Below are positions 62,924 through 64,000 of a stretch of DNA of 64,000 bases, piece by piece (within the stretch, counting starts at the first letter, position 1; every line of letters begins with the position of its first letter). The stretch comes from Sthenelais limicola (taxonomy: Eukaryota; Annelida; Polychaeta; Phyllodocida; Sigalionidae): assembly GCA_942159475.1 (NCBI GenBank), contig OW804097.1, forward strand, positions 10,727,172 through 10,791,171, given 5' to 3'. The position numbers were made by a program, and so were the translations under genes. The notes under the pieces are model-generated. The model saw nothing but the letters and a program-made list of their open reading frames with translations, was not told the DNA's origin and made no database searches.

Positions 62924-62967
62924 GGTTGGTGTAGGCGAATTACACATTTTCTGAAGGTATGACCCAA
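62924..62967 (+). repeat. family A MITE, right end of the split copy
   Basis: GGTTGGTGTAGGCGAATTAC, ACATTTTCTGAAGG and ATGACCC. It begins at the very consensus position where the copy at 59901 stops. Confidence 0.75.
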
Positions 62968-63042
62968 CAGTAACTCGATACATGCTATATAAAGACACTG
63001 TCTATACCTGGAGGCGAGCTGTCAATGTTCCCAGGTAATAAC

Positions 63043-63486
63043 GGTTATTCTCAGTGTAATAACAGTTGTAATTATCACACATGTGTGATATGGTTATTCT
63101 CAGTGTAATATCAGTTACAATTATCACACATGTGTGATATGGTTGTTCTCAGTGTAATAACAGTTGTAATTATCACACATGTGTGATATGGTTATTCTCA
63201 GTGTAATAACAGTTGTAATTATCACACATGTGTGATATGGTTGTTCTCAGTGTAATAACAGTTGTAATTATCACACATGTGTGATATGGTTGTTCTCAGT
63301 GTAATAACAGTTACAATTATCACACATGTGTGATATGGTTATTCTCAGTGTAATAACAGTTGTAATTATCACACATGTGTGATATGGTTGTTCTCAGTGT
63401 AATAACAGTTGTAATTATCACACATGTGTGATATGGTTATTCTCAGTGTAATATCAGTTGTAATTATCACACATGTGTGATATGGC
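63043..63486. repeat. 49-bp minisatellite with palindromic core, 9 units
   Basis: Unit GGTTATTCTCAGTGTAATAA followed by CAGTTGTAAT and the perfect 18-bp palindrome TATCACACATGTGTGATA. Units alternate GGTTATT and GGTTGTT, and a few carry GTTACAATT or TATCAG, so unit order can be traced. Confidence 0.92.
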
Positions 63487-63509
63487 GCTCTCATATCAGC
63501 TGCATATAT

Positions 63510-63906
63510 GTGATGTGTCTTAAAAAACGTCACAAGTCGCACAAAAAATGGATTTTGAGATACCATTATATCTGAAAAGATGAGCTCAAGCTGATTCCAA
63601 TGGTAGTAAACAGTATAATAATCTTATAAGTATTTCTAGATTTTAAGTTTGATATTTTCGTTTTTTCAATATTTCTGGGGTCAATAAACAGTAAAGTACC
63701 GGTAACTAAATGTGGTCCATATGAGGACGTGTAAAACTAAAGGATATATTACATAGATCGTCCTGGAATTTAATATATTAACTGATATAGCTATAAGTGA
63801 TAGACTCCTATAAAATCAGAACATTCCAATAATGTGATCTTGTGAAAAAACACTTTGAAAAATATCAATTTTGCGACTTATGACTCATTTTCCTGAAACA
63901 CATCAC
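63510..63906 (+). repeat. family B MITE, full length
   Basis: Left terminus GTGATGTGTCTTAAA is worn and the right terminus perfect. It begins about 24 bp after the palindromic minisatellite. Confidence 0.8.
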
Positions 63907-64000
63907 ATTTAATACAATGTCTGGACGTTTGGTATATGTATTCATATAACTTCAAAGAGTACATAACATAAAAATGAGAACCTTTCTATGTTCAATGAGA

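Noticed and set aside
1..64000. tRNA, rRNA or snRNA genes
   Set aside because: I saw no cloverleaf with matching A and B boxes and no rRNA-like conserved blocks. A covariance search could still find a diverged copy.

Overview
The window looks like a piece of an animal nuclear genome. It is AT-rich and nearly gene-free. It has GT-AG splice signals, AATAAA signals, many short inverted-repeat transposons (MITEs), retroposon tails ending in 5-bp microsatellites, long minisatellites, and an intact Penelope-like retroelement (PLE) with a C-terminal GIY-YIG endonuclease. This mix suggests an aquatic invertebrate, perhaps a lophotrochozoan or basal deuterostome. The species is not identifiable from what I can see. 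All assignments come from reading the sequence; no database was searched.

The background is three abundant MITE families. Family A (about 240 bp, termini GGGTCAGATTTTCAG) has about 40 copies. Family B (about 400 bp, termini GTGATGTGTTTCAGG) has about 25. Family C (about 250-400 bp, ends AAATCCCCTATT) has about 9. A and B both make 4-bp target-site duplications. Smaller families are a Harbinger-like MITE (7979-8507), family D (four copies), an inverted pair E (15490-15661 and 18052-18225), the composite tandem repeat F+G (four loci) and nested foldbacks (48003-48201, 51028-51085).

Layout. 1-7400: possible LTR at 810-1338, MITEs, a remnant with a hammerhead-like core near 4315-4341, and a tandem duplication (4771-5346 and 5413-6016). 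7400-10440: F/G repeats, the Harbinger-like MITE and a 21-bp minisatellite. 11600-13430: end of a probable spliced gene. 13500-26100: MITEs, a GC-rich island and a 70-bp minisatellite enclosed in terminal inverted repeats. 26318-34180: a 26/31-bp minisatellite interrupted by a complete 5.9-kb PLE (27639-33552, minus strand) with two intact ORFs and identical 690-bp terminal repeats. 34500-40200: a decayed gene copy (34850-35850), retroposon tails, and a MITE carrying a 5'-truncated PLE with a 15-bp target-site duplication. 40340-48400: an 18-bp minisatellite, MITEs and F/G arrays. 48400-60340: mostly MITEs and anonymous sequence. 60344-62923: a block of about 2.6 kb that splits a family A MITE and holds three exons joined by matching splice phases. 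63043-63486: a 49-bp minisatellite built around a perfect palindrome.

The most notable items are the apparently recent PLE, with a hammerhead-ribozyme-like core in each terminal repeat and an inverted 165-bp tail, and the exon-bearing block inside a MITE, whose reading frame carries one in-frame TGA.
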